Below, piece by piece: positions 35,844 to 44,543 of a stretch of DNA of 64,000 nt (within the stretch, counting starts at the first letter, position 1; the number at the start of each line of letters is the position of its first letter). This DNA comes from Flavivirga amylovorans (GTDB lineage: Bacteria > Bacteroidota > Bacteroidia > Flavobacteriales > Flavobacteriaceae), in the NCBI RefSeq assembly GCF_030540875.1, contig NZ_JAUOEM010000001.1, forward strand, positions 1,054,001-1,118,000, read 5' to 3'. A program made the position numbers and the translations under genes. The notes below the pieces were generated by a model, which was given only the letters and a program-made list of their open reading frames with translations, did no database searches and was not told the DNA's origin.

Positions 35844-37172
35844 ATGAAAAAACTACTATTAATACTACTATTAGTAACAGCAACAGGTTTCTCTCAAAGT
35901 ACTAATTATAAACAATTGGATTCCTTTTTAGAGTTATTATATCAAAATAATAAAGTTATGGGAAGTTTATCTATTCTGCAAAAAGGAGAATCCGTTTATA
36001 ATAAATCTGTGGGCTTTCAGTACATCAATCAGAACGACAGTAAATTAGCAACAATAGCTGCTAAATATAGAATAGGTTCTATTACAAAAACATTTACCGC
36101 AACATTAATTTTCCAGTTGGTAGATGAGGGAAAAATCAAATTAGAGGATAAGCTGTCTGTTTATTTTCCGAAGGTTGCAAATGCATCAAACATCACTATT
36201 GCCCATTTATTAAATCACAGTAGTGGTTTATTTGATATCACTAATGATGAAAATTTTCAGACCTGGATGTTAGAACCAGCAACTCAAGCAGAAATGTTGC
36301 CAAGAATTATAAAACATGATGTTGTTTTTCAGCCTGGAGAAAAACATGAATACAGTAATTCTAATTATGTGTTGCTTGGATATATTTTAGAAAAAATAGA
36401 AAGCAAATCGTATAAAGAAATTTTAAAAGAAAGAGTTGTAGATAAACTTCATTTAAAAAACACCTATTATGGTAGTTTTATAGACATAGTTAGCAAAGAG
36501 TGTTTGTCTTATTATTATGAAAACGCAAGATGGAATGAAAAGTCTCAAACCGATATGAGTGTTCCTGGAGGAGCAGGGAGTATTGTATCTAACCCTTCGG
36601 ATTTAGTTGTTTTTATAGATGCATTATTTCATGATAAATTAATGTCTAAAGAAAGTTTCGCTTTAATGACTAGAATTGAGAATGAATATGGTAGTGGCAT
36701 TTTTAGTATGAAAAAGAACGGAATAACATTTTTTGGACATAATGGCGGGATCGATTCCTTTCTGTCTATGTTAATATATATACCAAAGTTAGAAATTGCA
36801 ATAGCTTTAAATACTAATGCACTAGATTTTGATCCGATGTCTATCATGTTTAATGCTGTTAATGCAGTAACGGGTAAAGATATAATAATACCCAATTTTG
36901 GTACTATTGAGTTAACAGAAGAAGAGATAGAGCAATACGCAGGGGTTTATGAGAATGAGGAGATGCCCTTCAAACTGGTATTCGAGGCTCATGGAAAAAC
37001 ATTAATAGGTGGAACGGAGGGGAATAATTTACTAGAGCTATCAGCCAGACCAAAAATAGAGTTTACTACACTAAAGAATTTAGGGGTTGTTTTAGACTTC
37101 GATATTAAAAATAAAATAGTCATACTTAAAAACTCGGGACATGCGCCCAAAACATTCATTAAAAAACAATAA
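35844..37172 (+). CDS. Serine hydrolase, class C beta-lactamase/penicillin-binding protein fold
   Basis: This 442-residue secreted enzyme has a signal peptide at about 1-17. The catalytic Ser-x-x-Lys is Ser79-Lys82 in GSITKTFTA, the tyrosine motif is in HEYSNSNYVLLGY near 170, and the third motif is HNGG (FFGHNGG) near 298. The C-terminal ~90 residues form a separate beta domain common in such proteins. It may act on peptidoglycan peptides, esters or D-amino peptides; a true beta-lactamase role is not implied. A small ExbB-like gene follows 11 bp later. Confidence 0.87.
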   Translation: MKKLLLILLLVTATGFSQSTNYKQLDSFLELLYQNNKVMGSLSILQKGESVYNKSVGFQYINQNDSKLATIAAKYRIGSITKTFTATLIFQLVDEGKIKLEDKLSVYFPKVANASNITIAHLLNHSSGLFDITNDENFQTWMLEPATQAEMLPRIIKHDVVFQPGEKHEYSNSNYVLLGYILEKIESKSYKEILKERVVDKLHLKNTYYGSFIDIVSKECLSYYYENARWNEKSQTDMSVPGGAGSIVSNPSDLVVFIDALFHDKLMSKESFALMTRIENEYGSGIFSMKKNGITFFGHNGGIDSFLSMLIYIPKLEIAIALNTNALDFDPMSIMFNAVNAVTGKDIIIPNFGTIELTEEEIEQYAGVYENEEMPFKLVFEAHGKTLIGGTEGNNLLELSARPKIEFTTLKNLGVVLDFDIKNKIVILKNSGHAPKTFIKKQ

Positions 37173-37183
37173 ATTTATAAATT

Positions 37184-37588
37184 ATGAGAACATTATATAT
37201 ATTACAAGGAAGAAGTTTTTTTTCAGAACTAGTTAAGAGATTTTACGAAGGAGGCCCATTATTCATGTCGTTAATATTGATATGTCTTTTAGTCGCCATA
37301 TTCTTTTTAATTAGAGGATTTCTAAGCTTAAATAAGGATGGAGGAGTATCTAAAAAAATGTCTGCTCTGGCATCCGATGCAAGCTTATTAGGATTGGTGT
37401 TGGGGTTTTTAGGATCCATGATAGGTCTTATTACTGCCTTCGATATTGTAGAAGCTACGGATATAATATCTACGCCCAGATTAGCAGGAGGACTAAAGGT
37501 TTCTTTTTTAACTACAGTGTTTGGTAGTATTACTTTTGTTTTAATAAGAATAGGTATTATTATATTAAAAATATTTCAGAAATCTTAA
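37184..37588 (+). CDS. Short MotA/TolQ/ExbB-like membrane protein
   Basis: This 134-residue protein has three predicted membrane helices. The first is at about 23-45 (PLFMSLILICLLVAIFFLI). The last two contain LLGLVLGFLGSMIGLITAFD and LAGGLKVSFLTTVFGSITFVL, the glycine-rich pattern of the TolQ/ExbB/MotA proton channel core. It lacks the large cytoplasmic loop and is much shorter than ExbB (about 220-240). No ExbD-like partner is nearby. It is cotranscribed with the serine hydrolase (11-bp gap). Its function is uncertain. Confidence 0.7.
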   Translation: MRTLYILQGRSFFSELVKRFYEGGPLFMSLILICLLVAIFFLIRGFLSLNKDGGVSKKMSALASDASLLGLVLGFLGSMIGLITAFDIVEATDIISTPRLAGGLKVSFLTTVFGSITFVLIRIGIIILKIFQKS

Positions 37589-37610
37589 TACATTTTTACA
37601 AAGTATATTT

Positions 37611-37646
37611 AAGTCCCTTTTCAAATAAATGAAAAGGGACTTTTTC
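37611..37646. terminator. Bidirectional terminator
   Basis: A perfect 12-bp stem AAGTCCCTTTTC / GAAAAGGGACTT (37611-37622, 37631-37642) with an 8-nt loop is followed by TTTTC. It lies between convergent genes. The A/T-rich bases on both sides let it serve both strands, best on the plus strand. Confidence 0.88.
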
Positions 37647-37648
37647 TA

Positions 37649-38518
37649 TTAAGATTTCCTTTTTAAACGTTTTTTTATTAAAAAGAAAATTAAAACCCCA
37701 ATAATAATCAATGGCCATATATGGATCATACCAATAACTATAGATTCTATAAAATCCCAACCAAAAGAGATACCCTCTTTAGATTTAGACCAAAATGTTT
37801 TGTTATAAGCGGTAGGCTCTTCTTTGTATACAACAGTTTCATACAAATCAATTTGAATGGTACTATAAGAGACCTTATTGGTTAGATATTTAAGTCTTCC
37901 TTGAGCTACTTCAATCTCTTCTTGTATAACTCTTAATTTGTCCTCAGTTGCTAAAATATCTTCAACAGTAATAGCATTTTTGCGTAAAATAGATTCATAA
38001 CGCTGTTTTACTTCCAACTTTGTTTTAAGACGCGTTTCTATGTCAATATATTCTTCAGTAACATCTTGTGTGGTAATGTTTTCATAATCAATAAACTCAA
38101 CAAAAGAACCAATGGAATCCATCATAGAATCAAAATATTGTTCAGGTACTTTAAGAGTAAACCGATTCTCTTTTTTGTATAGATTATTATCAAACCTTAA
38201 ATCAGAAATATAAGCACCGTATTTGTATGCCATACGTTTAATTTGATTAGTAGCTTTTTTTACATCCTTAACTTTATATTTGGCATTAGCAGATTTAATT
38301 ATTTTTAAATGTTTCGGAATTGCATTTGTTGATGCATCTTGTTTTAAAACAAAATCATAGTCGTCATCATTAACAGATTCAAAATCTTCATTTATTTCAA
38401 CATTTGAAACAGGAACACTTTCTTTATACTTAGAAGATTGGTTACAAGCGAAAAATGAAACAAGGATTAAATTAACTGCTAAAATTTTTAATACTGTTTT
38501 TAATTGATTTGCTTTCAT
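37649..38518 (-). CDS. DUF4349 domain-containing lipoprotein
   Basis: This 289-residue protein has a lipobox (SFFACNQS, Cys25). The DUF4349 domain covers about 70-275: IIKSANAKYKVKDVKKA and FTLKVPEQYFDSMMDSI, then a long coiled-coil (about 155-215, with IQEEIEVAQGRLKYL), and a C-terminal membrane helix (about 262-282) followed by a basic end (KKRLKRKS). It is anchored at both ends, probably in the inner or outer membrane. Function is unknown. It ends next to the 37611 terminator. Confidence 0.82.
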   Translation of the reverse strand: MKANQLKTVLKILAVNLILVSFFACNQSSKYKESVPVSNVEINEDFESVNDDDYDFVLKQDASTNAIPKHLKIIKSANAKYKVKDVKKATNQIKRMAYKYGAYISDLRFDNNLYKKENRFTLKVPEQYFDSMMDSIGSFVEFIDYENITTQDVTEEYIDIETRLKTKLEVKQRYESILRKNAITVEDILATEDKLRVIQEEIEVAQGRLKYLTNKVSYSTIQIDLYETVVYKEEPTAYNKTFWSKSKEGISFGWDFIESIVIGMIHIWPLIIIGVLIFFLIKKRLKRKS

Positions 38519-38648
38519 AATTTTATATTTTTAATAATTATATGAGCAAACATATGGAGCAATCAAAGCAACGAATTGTAAAGCCATTGTAAAAGGTTTG
38601 TAATCTGTTTTACAATTTGTAATTAATTTATAATCAGTAGTTTTTCGT

Positions 38649-39542
38649 TTGATTAAACAAGACCTTTATTACTTCAATCTTTTAAAAAAGAAAGTAGCAA
38701 CTACTTTTTTAAAAAGTAATCATGCGCCAGATTTAATTGAAAAATGGAAAGGAGAAGACATTGTTTCATTTCAAGAAGACTTATTTGTTAAAGTAAAAGC
38801 AAAGGTTAGTGAAAAGTGGTTCTATACTTATTTTAAAAATAATACTGAAAAATTACCGAGAATTGACATGCTTAATTTACTAAGTGAGTATGTTGGTTTG
38901 AAGGATTGGAATACATTTAAAGCTACTCATAAAAACAAAGAACCCTTTTCTTTAAATAAAAGAAAATCTTTGTATTGGCTGTTGTTGCTAATTCCTGTAC
39001 TTGTTTTTTTTGTGTTTGGTATGAATTCTAAAAATCAATTTCATTTTTGCTTTGTAGATGCTATTAAAAATGAGCCTATAACTAAAACGCCATTAGATAT
39101 TAAGATTTTACAAGATGAAGAATCGCCTTTATATTTTAAAACGGATAGTTTGGGGTGTTTTAATTATGAGACTAAAGAAACTCGTATTAGGTTTGTAGTG
39201 CAATCTCCATATCATAAAACAGATACAATAGTTAGGTCTATCGACTCCAATTCCAACCAAACAGTTAAACTTATTACAGATGATTATGCTTTAATGTTAC
39301 ATTATTATTCTAACGGAAATGTAAAAGACTGGAAGAAACATAAACAACAACTTGATAAACTTATAGCAAATGATGCTCAGATATATCAATTATTTAATGA
39401 TAACATAGGGGTTGAAATATTTACCAAAGAAGATTTTATTAGGTTTATCACAATACCTACCCGTAACTTAGGAAGAGTTGAAATTTTAGACAAAACATTG
39501 GAACACGGAAAGATTGTTAAACTTAAATTTATTGTGAAATGA
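38649..39542 (+). CDS. Unrecognised single-pass membrane protein
   Basis: This 297-residue protein begins at TTG, the only usable start. The N-terminal ~105 residues are hydrophilic, probably cytoplasmic, with YYFNLLKKKVATTFL and FQEDLFVKVKAKVSEKWFYTYFK. One membrane helix lies at about 112-130 (YWLLLLIPVLVFFVFG). The C-terminal ~165 residues would be periplasmic; the first part looks like a small Ig/carboxypeptidase-regulatory beta domain. The next gene overlaps by 4 bp (ATGA), so the pair is coupled. No family is recognised. Confidence 0.7.
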   Translation: MIKQDLYYFNLLKKKVATTFLKSNHAPDLIEKWKGEDIVSFQEDLFVKVKAKVSEKWFYTYFKNNTEKLPRIDMLNLLSEYVGLKDWNTFKATHKNKEPFSLNKRKSLYWLLLLIPVLVFFVFGMNSKNQFHFCFVDAIKNEPITKTPLDIKILQDEESPLYFKTDSLGCFNYETKETRIRFVVQSPYHKTDTIVRSIDSNSNQTVKLITDDYALMLHYYSNGNVKDWKKHKQQLDKLIANDAQIYQLFNDNIGVEIFTKEDFIRFITIPTRNLGRVEILDKTLEHGKIVKLKFIVK

Positions 39543-40018
39543 AGAAACTGATCTATATAATATGTATTCTGATTTTTATTTCATGTAAAAATGAAGTTAA
39601 TAAGGTCTCTGAAATTCCCGCTTTTGAAGAAGAAGATGCCGAAGTCTATCGATCTGATGATAATTTTGTAATGAATAGGTATCAAATTTTGTCAACTCAA
39701 AAACTTCAGGAGTATTTTGATTTAATTAAACTTAAAGAAAAACATCCGGAATTTAAAGATGATATTTTAATACAACTTAGAAAGCTATCAAATGATTCGA
39801 TTCCAAATTATGCAGGAGATTTTTCTATAGAAAACATTCGTCAAGTAGGAGAGGTTGAGACTATTTCTGATTCTGTACAAAAAATAAAACTAGTTTATAA
39901 TGTTGTATCAGACGCTTATAAAAGTAATGACTCCATTTTAGCAACCATTTCTTCAAAAACCATTTTTATAGATGATACAGCTACCATTTCTAATAAAGTT
40001 GTGTTTTCTGGATTATAG
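39539..40018 (+). CDS. Unrecognised small lipoprotein
   Basis: This 159-residue protein has a lipobox giving Cys16 (LIFISCKNE). The mature part is acidic at its start (EEEDAEVYRSDD) and then contains helix-like and beta segments without a known motif. The ATG overlaps the stop of the preceding membrane protein gene by 4 bp, indicating a two-gene translationally coupled unit. It may work with that protein at the envelope. Function is unknown. Confidence 0.7.
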   Translation: MKKLIYIICILIFISCKNEVNKVSEIPAFEEEDAEVYRSDDNFVMNRYQILSTQKLQEYFDLIKLKEKHPEFKDDILIQLRKLSNDSIPNYAGDFSIENIRQVGEVETISDSVQKIKLVYNVVSDAYKSNDSILATISSKTIFIDDTATISNKVVFSGL

Positions 40019-40041
40019 GAGTAATGTTTTTTTATAAATTA

Positions 40042-40109
40042 TTGATTTTAAATTTAAAAATATAATTTTGTTTATGATCAGATGTCAAACGAATTTATAT
40101 CTGATCATA
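40042..40109 (+). promoter_or_regulatory. Promoter with an overlapping TGATCA inverted repeat
   Basis: TTG (40042-40044), 18 bp, then TAATTTTG (40063-40070) fits the Bacteroidota consensus and would start transcription near 40077. Around that start, TATGATCAGAT (40073-40083) and ATCTGATCATA (40099-40109) form a perfect 11-bp inverted repeat, each arm holding the palindrome TGATCA. It could be an operator or a 5' hairpin. Confidence 0.55.
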
Positions 40110-40132
40110 ATGTAACCCCAACCAAACCCCAA

Positions 40133-40816
40133 ATGAAATATTACATCTACTTGCCAGTATTAATTATTCTTATCATTTCCTGTAATAATGATAAAAAAGG
40201 CCATGAAATTAATACCAATAATAACAAAACTTCGGAGCAAATCCAGAAAGAGAATGATTTGCCTAAAAAAGAATCTCAAGTAGAAAAATCAATAGAATCA
40301 AATACTTCAAGCATAAATAAGGATTCAGAAGCAATACTAATAATTAGAAAGCGGTTTAACGATATTAACGCTTCTATTTCAAGCTTCACAAAAAAAGAAA
40401 GTAAAGATATAAGTGTTAGCAAGGATATGAATCCTGAAAACTATGCTTTTGAAAGTGAAAGTATATATAGAATGGCTATGGCAAACCTAGATCGATTCTA
40501 TCAAGGAGATGATTTAAAAAAATCAATTGTAAGTTTTCAAGGAGATAAAGCAGATTTAGTTTCAGAATATTATTATTGGAATAATAAGCTATTCTTTGTA
40601 TTCAAAACGAAAACTGTATATCAAAACCCTAAGTGGTCCGAAGACTTTAAAGAATCTGACAAAGAGAAGATCGAAAACAGATTTTATTTTGAAAATGATA
40701 AATTGATTAGATGGATCGATCAAGATAAAAATCAAATAGATCTGAATAAAGAAGAAGCAAAGAACACGGAGAAAGAAACCTTGAGTGATTCACAATTGTA
40801 TAGAGATTTAAAATAA
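40133..40816 (+). CDS. Unrecognised lipoprotein
   Basis: The start is placed at the ATG at 40133, giving 227 residues with a short signal peptide and lipobox ILIISC. The upstream in-frame ATG at 40082 lies inside the operator-like inverted repeat and would add 17 residues that spoil the signal. After Cys17 there is a low-complexity Asn/Lys/Glu/Ser linker to about 85, then a folded region with IYRMAMANLDRFYQGDD and YYYWNNKLFFVFKTKTVY. This resembles small Bacteroidota lipoproteins of unknown function. A heptamer tract lies 15 bp after the stop. Confidence 0.68.
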   Translation: MKYYIYLPVLIILIISCNNDKKGHEINTNNNKTSEQIQKENDLPKKESQVEKSIESNTSSINKDSEAILIIRKRFNDINASISSFTKKESKDISVSKDMNPENYAFESESIYRMAMANLDRFYQGDDLKKSIVSFQGDKADLVSEYYYWNNKLFFVFKTKTVYQNPKWSEDFKESDKEKIENRFYFENDKLIRWIDQDKNQIDLNKEEAKNTEKETLSDSQLYRDLK

Positions 40817-40831
40817 CAACTATCGAAAACA

Positions 40832-40872
40832 ACTGCAAACTGCCACTGAAAACTGAACACTAAAAACTACTT
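40832..40872 (-). repeat. Heptamer tract (ACTGnnn units) reaching into the helicase stop codon
   Basis: The units read ACTGCAA, ACTGCC (6), ACTGAAA, ACTGAAC, ACTAAAA, ACTACTT. On the opposite strand they are the CAGTnnn family seen at 17933 and 48355. The last unit includes the helicase stop codon (40867-40869 on the minus strand). Confidence 0.7.
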
Positions 40873-42219
40873 CCTCTTATTCCGTTTATTATAATTCTTA
40901 TCGCCTCTCGTTTTAGGTTTTTTATATTTAGCAGCAATTTTAAATTTATAAGAACCTCCTAAATTTTCTTTGGAATTTTTTTCAGACTTTTCATGAAACG
41001 CTGGGCCTGGAGCATCTTCATCTTTTCGTTTTGTAGGGTTGTTACGCTCTTTTATTTGTGGACGTTCTTCTTCAATTAATTCTGTAGAAACTTCTACAAT
41101 AGGAGGGATTTCCAAAAGCGGGATTTCCATATTCATTAAAGATTCAATATCTTCAATAGACTCTTGTTCAGTTTTAGTAGAAAAAACGATTGATTTACCT
41201 TCACGTTCTGCACGTCCCGTTCTACCTATACGATGCATGTAATTCTCGGGGTATAAAGGCGTATCAAAATTGATAACATGAGACACGTTATCAATATCCA
41301 ACCCACGCGCCATCACATCTGTGGCAATTAAAATACGGTTCTCGCCATTTCTAAATTGTTCAATACTTCGTAGTCTGTAATTTTGGGTTTTATTAGAATG
41401 AATCACACACAATTCGTCATGAAATATGGTATCTAGTTTTTCAAACAAACGATCTGCCATGCGTTTAAAGGCAACAAAGACTAAAACTTTATTAAAGGTT
41501 TCGGTGTCATTTAGTAAATGCGTTAATAAATTGACCTTAGTATAAAAATTAGGAACATTATAACGTGTTTGTGAAATGTTTTCAAGAGGTGTACCAGAAA
41601 CAGCTATAGAAACACGCTCTGGACTTTTAAAGAAATCACTAATTAAAGTATCAACATCTTGCGTCATAGTCGCCGAAAACATAATGTTTTGTCTACGTGT
41701 AGGCAGGATGTCAAAAATATTAATCAATTGATGTCTAAACCCTAAATCGAGCATCACATCAACTTCATCAATAACCAATTTCTGAATAGATTTAAGTTGT
41801 AAAACCCTGCTTAAAGCTAGGTCGTATAACCTTCCGGGTGTGGCTACCAAAATATCTATACCTTCTGCAACCGCTTGTTTCTGTGTATTAATATTGGTTC
41901 CTCCGTAAACTCCTAAAATACGATTGTTCGTGTATTTAGAAAGCTTTTCTATTTCATCTACTACCTGTACAACCAGTTCTCGTGTAGGAACCAAAACTAA
42001 AACTCTGGGGTTTTCTTGAGTAGAATATTTTAAATTTTTAATAATTGGTAACATGTAGGCAAAAGTCTTACCAGTACCAGTTTGCGCAATACCGACCATG
42101 TCTTTACCAGAACTAACAACATTAAATGCTTGTTCCTGTATGGGCGTTGGGGTTGTAAAACCCAAATCGTCTAACGCGTTATAAAGTGGTGTGTTTAAAT
42201 TTAAATCCTGAAAACTCAA
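40867..42219 (-). CDS. DEAD-box RNA helicase (RhlE-like)
   Basis: This 450-residue ATP-dependent RNA helicase has a Q motif near 10-27 (GFTTPTPIQ), Walker A AQTGTGKT at 45-52, PTRELVVQ, ATPGR, a Walker B variant DEVD at 151-154 in place of DEAD, SATM, and the C-terminal motifs IATDVMARGLDID and HRIGRTGRAEREG. After about residue 370 comes a basic, disordered tail (KKPKTRGDKNYNKRNKRK) that should bind RNA. It is likely involved in ribosome assembly or mRNA turnover in the cold. The final codons lie in a heptamer tract. Confidence 0.9.
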   Translation of the reverse strand: MSFQDLNLNTPLYNALDDLGFTTPTPIQEQAFNVVSSGKDMVGIAQTGTGKTFAYMLPIIKNLKYSTQENPRVLVLVPTRELVVQVVDEIEKLSKYTNNRILGVYGGTNINTQKQAVAEGIDILVATPGRLYDLALSRVLQLKSIQKLVIDEVDVMLDLGFRHQLINIFDILPTRRQNIMFSATMTQDVDTLISDFFKSPERVSIAVSGTPLENISQTRYNVPNFYTKVNLLTHLLNDTETFNKVLVFVAFKRMADRLFEKLDTIFHDELCVIHSNKTQNYRLRSIEQFRNGENRILIATDVMARGLDIDNVSHVINFDTPLYPENYMHRIGRTGRAEREGKSIVFSTKTEQESIEDIESLMNMEIPLLEIPPIVEVSTELIEEERPQIKERNNPTKRKDEDAPGPAFHEKSEKNSKENLGGSYKFKIAAKYKKPKTRGDKNYNKRNKRK

Positions 42220-42258
42220 AATGATATTATTTAATCGGCAAAGTTAAGCCTAATAAAT

Positions 42259-43146
42259 TTATAAATGACTGTTATGTATTTCAATACTATAAGACGCTTT
42301 AAATGTTTGTTGCGACATCAAAGTTAAAATACCTTCTTTTTCTTTTAAATTCTGATTCGTATTTTCACTATCAGCAATACCAAGCCATGGTTCGATACAT
42401 ACATAATCACCATCCAGTTTTGCCCAAATGCCTAAATAAGGAAAATCTTTATAGCTAACTGTAAGAATAGCACCCTGCGATTTACTCTTTAAAGTAACTT
42501 TTTTAGATTTTAAATCTTTAAAAATAAGGGCATCTTCATTAAATAAGTCATGTCTCAATTCTAATATGTTAGAGTTATTAAAAATAGGTTTCGTTTTATT
42601 TGAAATAAGACCATTTCTCATGTTTATTAAATGTGTTTCAGAGTTTTCTGTGTGTTCAAATTCTAAGAAGTAATCATCATAGGCTTCATCATTATACACA
42701 GGACATTTGAATGCAGGATGACCACCTAATGAAAAATACATGATGGTATCATCCAGGTTATTAATAGTATGTGTCATGGTTATTATATTATCTATAAGTT
42801 TATAGGTAATAAGAAACTCAAACTTAAAAGGGTATATTTTTAATGAATCTTCGTCATAACTTAATTTAAAAGTTAAAGAATTCTCGCCTTGTTTATGTAC
42901 TATTAGTTTATCATTGTTTCTTACAAGACCGTGTTTAGGTAGCTTATAAGTTTTATTTTCAATATGGTAAGAGCCGTCTTTTAATGCGCCAATAATAGGG
43001 AATAGGTTAGGGGCGTAACTTCCCCAAACCTTGGGGTTTGCATTCCACATAAAGTCAATATCATTTTTAATCGAAGTGATTTTACATAATTCTGCACCTG
43101 TTTTTTTAACAGCTATTTTTAATTTTTCGTTTTCTAAAGCGAACAT
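42259..43146 (-). CDS. Aldose 1-epimerase family protein
   Basis: The start is set at the ATG at 43146 (MFALENEKLKIAVKKTGAELC), giving 295 residues. The frame extends 14 codons upstream, but that part is not family-like. It has the galactose mutarotase-like beta-sandwich, with PKHGLVRNND, GGHPAFKCP and EPWLGIADSEN carrying the usual His and Glu positions. It belongs to the LacX/YihR-like branch of unknown sugar specificity. It is monocistronic and divergent from pabB (a 94-bp gap that holds the pabB promoter). Confidence 0.85.
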   Translation of the reverse strand: MFALENEKLKIAVKKTGAELCKITSIKNDIDFMWNANPKVWGSYAPNLFPIIGALKDGSYHIENKTYKLPKHGLVRNNDKLIVHKQGENSLTFKLSYDEDSLKIYPFKFEFLITYKLIDNIITMTHTINNLDDTIMYFSLGGHPAFKCPVYNDEAYDDYFLEFEHTENSETHLINMRNGLISNKTKPIFNNSNILELRHDLFNEDALIFKDLKSKKVTLKSKSQGAILTVSYKDFPYLGIWAKLDGDYVCIEPWLGIADSENTNQNLKEKEGILTLMSQQTFKASYSIEIHNSHL

Positions 43147-43240
43147 GAAAATGGAATATTTTAAGTAATCAAATTGTTTAGACTGCAAAACTTATAATTT
43201 TTTAAGGATTCTAACTAACTTTACACATTAAATTTTATTC

Positions 43241-44542
43241 TTGAGGGCAACACAAATTCACAATTTAGAAAATGCTGAACAATTCAAAAATCAATTATTG
43301 ATTTGGAGTCAGCAATTTGACGATGTTGTTTGGTTAGATTCTAACAACTACAAACAAAATCATTCCAACTACGAAGCAGTCTTGGCGGTAGATGCTTTTA
43401 CAAGTATTCAAACGGGATTTGAAGGGAGTTTTGACATGTTAAAAGAATATCAGTCCAATGTAAATGATTGGATTTTTGGATATTTAACCTACGATTTAAA
43501 AAATGATGTTGAAGATTTAAACTCTAAAAATTTTGATAGTTTAGAATTTCCGGATTTGTACTTTTTTCAACCTAAAAAGTTGTTTCTGTTTAAAGGGAAT
43601 CAGGTTGAAATACAATATTTAAACTGTGTCGATGATGAATTAGAAGAGGATTTAAAAAATATATGTCATTGCGAGGAGGTACGACGTGGCAATCTTTCAA
43701 ATGAAGAAAAACAAGTAAAAATAAAACTCCGTATACATAAAGATCAGTACTTCGAAAAAGTAAACAAGATGCTTGCTCATATTCATAGAGGCGATATATA
43801 TGAAGCTAATTTTTGCCAAGAGTTTTATGCAGAAAATACTAATATTGATCCATTGGAAACCTACTTGAAACTTAACAGTATATCAAAACCTCCTTTTGCA
43901 ACATTTTTAAAATTTGGAGATAAATATCTATTATCGGCATCTCCAGAACGGTATTTGAAAAAAGATGGTGACACCATTATTTCTCAACCTATAAAAGGAA
44001 CTGCGAAACGTTCTGCGGATATGGAAGAAGATGAAGCACTAAAAGAAGCTTTATCACAGGACACAAAAGAACGTAGTGAAAATATAATGATTGTTGATCT
44101 GGTGCGTAACGATCTATCTAAAACAGCTATAAAAGGTAGTGTAGAAGTAGAAGAATTAACCAAGGTATACACGTTTGATCAAGTACATCAAATGATTTCT
44201 ACGGTCACCTCAAAGGTTGAAGAAACAACAAATCCAGTCGATGTTATTAAAAGTACATTTCCGATGGGAAGTATGACGGGGGCTCCTAAAATTTCAGCCA
44301 TGCGTATTATTGAAGATTTAGAAGAAACGAAACGTGGATTATATTCTGGTTCTGTAGGCTATTTTTCTCCCACGGGCGATTTTGACTTCAATGTCGTTAT
44401 TAGAAGCATTCTTTATAACGAAACAAAAAACTACGTGTCATACTCTGTAGGAGGTGCTATAACAGCAAAAAGTGATCCTTTAAAAGAATATGAAGAGTGT
44501 TTGGTAAAAGCAAAGGCGATGCGGCACGTATTAGAAAATTAG
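43241..44542 (+). CDS. pabB: Aminodeoxychorismate synthase component I, carrying an in-frame repeat-derived insert
   Basis: This 433-residue enzyme aminates chorismate to 4-amino-4-deoxychorismate for folate synthesis, using ammonia from a PabA subunit encoded elsewhere. The chorismate-binding domain starts near residue 165 and includes YEANFCQEF, SASPERYL, QPIKGTAKR, DLVRNDLSK, GSMTGAPK and VRSILYNE-like segments. Between the N-terminal domain and this core, residues 142-153 (CHCEEVRRGNLS) are encoded by 43665-43698, a copy of the GTCATTGCGAGGAGGTACGA interspersed palindromic repeat. The start is TTG, with TAACTTTA about 17 bp ahead as a weak -7 box. Anthranilate synthase is an alternative, less likely given the form. 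Confidence 0.87.
   Translation: MRATQIHNLENAEQFKNQLLIWSQQFDDVVWLDSNNYKQNHSNYEAVLAVDAFTSIQTGFEGSFDMLKEYQSNVNDWIFGYLTYDLKNDVEDLNSKNFDSLEFPDLYFFQPKKLFLFKGNQVEIQYLNCVDDELEEDLKNICHCEEVRRGNLSNEEKQVKIKLRIHKDQYFEKVNKMLAHIHRGDIYEANFCQEFYAENTNIDPLETYLKLNSISKPPFATFLKFGDKYLLSASPERYLKKDGDTIISQPIKGTAKRSADMEEDEALKEALSQDTKERSENIMIVDLVRNDLSKTAIKGSVEVEELTKVYTFDQVHQMISTVTSKVEETTNPVDVIKSTFPMGSMTGAPKISAMRIIEDLEETKRGLYSGSVGYFSPTGDFDFNVVIRSILYNETKNYVSYSVGGAITAKSDPLKEYEECLVKAKAMRHVLEN
43665..43698 (+). repeat. Palindromic-repeat fragment inside the pabB coding sequence
   Basis: These 34 bp begin GTCATTGCGAGGAGGTACGA and continue CGTGGCAATC, the same type as the intergenic GTCATTCTGAGGAGC..GACGTGAGAATC and CTCCTTCGCAATGAC blocks. 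It adds about 11 residues in frame at the interdomain linker without disrupting the gene. Confidence 0.75.
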
Positions 44543-44543
44543 C

